A stretch of 64,000 nt of DNA, taken from assembly GCA_031553885.1 (NCBI GenBank), contig JAVBKV010000053.1, forward strand, positions 1 to 64,000, read 5' to 3'. Source of the DNA: JAVBKV01 sp031553885. GTDB lineage: Bacteria; Bacteroidota; Bacteroidia; Bacteroidales; Azobacteroidaceae. A program made the translations under genes and the position numbers. Each line of letters begins with the position of its first letter. Within the stretch, counting starts at the first letter, position 1. Positions 62,635 to 64,000 of the stretch are shown piece by piece. The notes beneath the pieces were generated by a model. The model was not told the origin of the DNA. It ran no database searches and worked only from the letters and a program-made list of their open reading frames with translations.

Positions 62635-64000
62635 ATGAAATCTTTCTTCAAGAAATTATTACCGCATATCGGTGTCGTATTTTTCTTTTTAGTCCTCGTT
62701 GTCATTTACTTCCAACCTGTTTTTGAAGGAAAAACATTGCCTCAGCAAGACCTGACCCAATTCGAGGGCATGGCCCAGGAAGTACTGGAATACGGGAAGC
62801 AAACCGGATGGACCGGCTCCATGTTCTCCGGAATGCCTACTTATCAGATTACCGGTTATTCGGAAGGAATCGATTTTGTCGGAAAAATAAGACACTGCAT
62901 CCTGATACTCATGGATCAGAATACAGCCGGACCTATTTTTATCATGCTTCTGACCGCTTATATTCTGTTTCTCGTATTTGGGTTCAATATCTACATTGCC
63001 GTCCTGGGAGCGATTGCTCTTACATTCTCTTCCTATAACATCATTATCATCGAGGCGGGACATGTTTCCAAGCTTTGGGCATTGGCTTTTGTTCCCTTAG
63101 TAATCGCAGGGTTTGTCATGGTACTCAAAAAGAAATACATATCCGGATTCCTGCTGTTTACCTTCGGATTGTATTTCCACATTGCCTCCAACCATTTTCA
63201 GACCACTTACTACCTGGCTTTGTTTTTAGGGATCCTTTTCATTGCTTTTTTGATTTACTGCATCCGGCAAAAAGAGTACAAACACCTGTTATCCTGTATT
63301 GGGATATTTGCCTGTGGAGCTATATTGACAGTGGGAATCAACATCAACAACCTGTACATGACCGAAGAGCTGGGAAAAGAGAGTATCCGTGGGAAGGCAG
63401 AACTTACCCCACAGACACCTGAGGAACAATCCGCCAAGGAGTCGCACGGGTTGGACCGGGATTATGCTTTTGCCTGGAGTTATGGCAAAGCAGAAACATT
63501 CACCCTACTGATTCCCAACCTGATGGGAGGCGAAACCGGAGGATATTTAGATAGTAATTCACAACTATACAAAGTTGCCCAGTCTCATGGCATGAATGTG
63601 GGAAAAGAAATTCAAACCTATACTTACTGGGGAGACCAGCCTTTTACTTCCGGGCCGGTGTATTTCGGAGCCATTGTTTGTTTCCTTTTTATGCTTTCGT
63701 TTTTTATTGTCCCCGGAAAAACCAAGTGGTGGTTGCTGGGAGCCTGTATCTTCTTTATCCTGCTTTCCTGGGGAAAGAACTTTGCAGGATTCAATGATTT
63801 CATGTTTTATCATTTCCCTTATTACAGTAAGTTCAGGACCGTTTCCACGGCATTGATTATTCCGGGTATAATCTTTCCGATCCTTGCCGCGATGGGGTTG
63901 AATCAGATTTTCAAGGGTAACATTACGTTTCCGGAAATGAAGAAAGCGCTGATCGGCTCCGTATCGATCACGGGAGGGATCTGCCTGATCCTTTGGCTGA
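62635..64000 (+). CDS. YfhO-family large membrane protein, partial
   Basis: The frame opens at the ATG at 62635 and is still open at the window end after 455 codons. The protein starts MKSFFKKLLPHIGVVFFFLV, then has LPQQDLTQFEGMAQEVLEYG and SMFSGMPTYQI, with eight or more helices and an extracytoplasmic loop ending TYTYWGDQPFTSGPVYFGAI. These are features of the YfhO family of multi-spanning proteins, which are thought to act in glycan modification with lipid-linked sugars. A -7 box TATCTTTG at 62596-62603 suggests its own promoter, separate from the glycosyltransferase run. The C-terminal part is missing. Confidence 0.82.
   Translation, partial: MKSFFKKLLPHIGVVFFFLVLVVIYFQPVFEGKTLPQQDLTQFEGMAQEVLEYGKQTGWTGSMFSGMPTYQITGYSEGIDFVGKIRHCILILMDQNTAGPIFIMLLTAYILFLVFGFNIYIAVLGAIALTFSSYNIIIIEAGHVSKLWALAFVPLVIAGFVMVLKKKYISGFLLFTFGLYFHIASNHFQTTYYLALFLGILFIAFLIYCIRQKEYKHLLSCIGIFACGAILTVGININNLYMTEELGKESIRGKAELTPQTPEEQSAKESHGLDRDYAFAWSYGKAETFTLLIPNLMGGETGGYLDSNSQLYKVAQSHGMNVGKEIQTYTYWGDQPFTSGPVYFGAIVCFLFMLSFFIVPGKTKWWLLGACIFFILLSWGKNFAGFNDFMFYHFPYYSKFRTVSTALIIPGIIFPILAAMGLNQIFKGNITFPEMKKALIGSVSITGGICLILWL

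Overview
The window looks like a stretch of chromosome from a member of the order Bacteroidales. Several features point that way. The promoters that can be read have the Bacteroidetes form, with a -7 box TAnnTTTG and sometimes a TTTG near -33. Many exported proteins have signal peptides cut in front of glutamine. The gene content also fits: a RprX/RprY pair, a lipoprotein-type TamL with TamB, DUF4294, a PorV-like protein, GH92 and a type IX-like C-terminal domain. Base composition is moderate, and frequent tccgg/ccgga words are visible in the coding DNA. Genus cannot be fixed by eye; an Odoribacter- or Parabacteroides-like gut organism is a guess.

Layout. 1-1.65 kb: end of an EamA transporter, truA and tRNA-Leu. 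1.65-8 kb: a 43-bp inverted repeat and a giant secreted protein of about 1,930 residues. 8.1-11.3 kb: a RprX/RprY-type two-component system with a TPR protein. 11.5-18.4 kb: housekeeping genes (tRNA-Arg, recO, tRNA-Glu, rpsT, gyrB, an LD-carboxypeptidase, a glutaminyl-cyclase-type M28 enzyme, sufE, a SpoU-type methyltransferase, DUF4294). 18.5-21.5 kb: a PorV-like protein paired with a helix-hairpin-helix/beta-barrel protein. 21.5-24.1 kb: a TetR regulator with a long leader, followed by a GH3-family acyl-adenylating enzyme. 24.1-26.1 kb: the agmatine-to-putrescine genes aguA and aguB. 26.2-28.4 kb: a glycoside hydrolase related to alpha-galactosidases. 28.4-32.6 kb: three small envelope proteins and a NatA/NatB-type ABC exporter. 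32.7-39.4 kb: tamL and tamB. 39.7-41.3 kb: a small leader ORF, an acetyltransferase and a PhzF-like protein. 41.4-44.7 kb: RNase R, a TRL-like lipoprotein and an unknown exported protein. 44.8-51.2 kb: GH92 mannosidase, asd, a lamin-tail protein and nhaD. 51.3-56.3 kb: pbpC and mutS. 56.3-64 kb: a surface-polysaccharide cluster (flippase, FkbM methyltransferase, three GT2 transferases, one GT10 fucosyltransferase), then the start of a YfhO-type membrane protein cut by the window end.

Most of the window is conserved core and envelope biology. I did not find a CRISPR array, insertion sequence, phage or defence island. The best leads for something undescribed are: the PorV-like plus HHH/beta-barrel pair; the giant secreted protein with recurring GKYL-type motifs; a 13-bp palindrome placed against the start codon of a DUF2092-like gene; a small ORF coupled by ATGA to an acetyltransferase; and two long intergenic inverted repeats. 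The window also encodes a likely glutaminyl cyclase together with at least nine predicted substrates (exported proteins whose mature end should be Gln).
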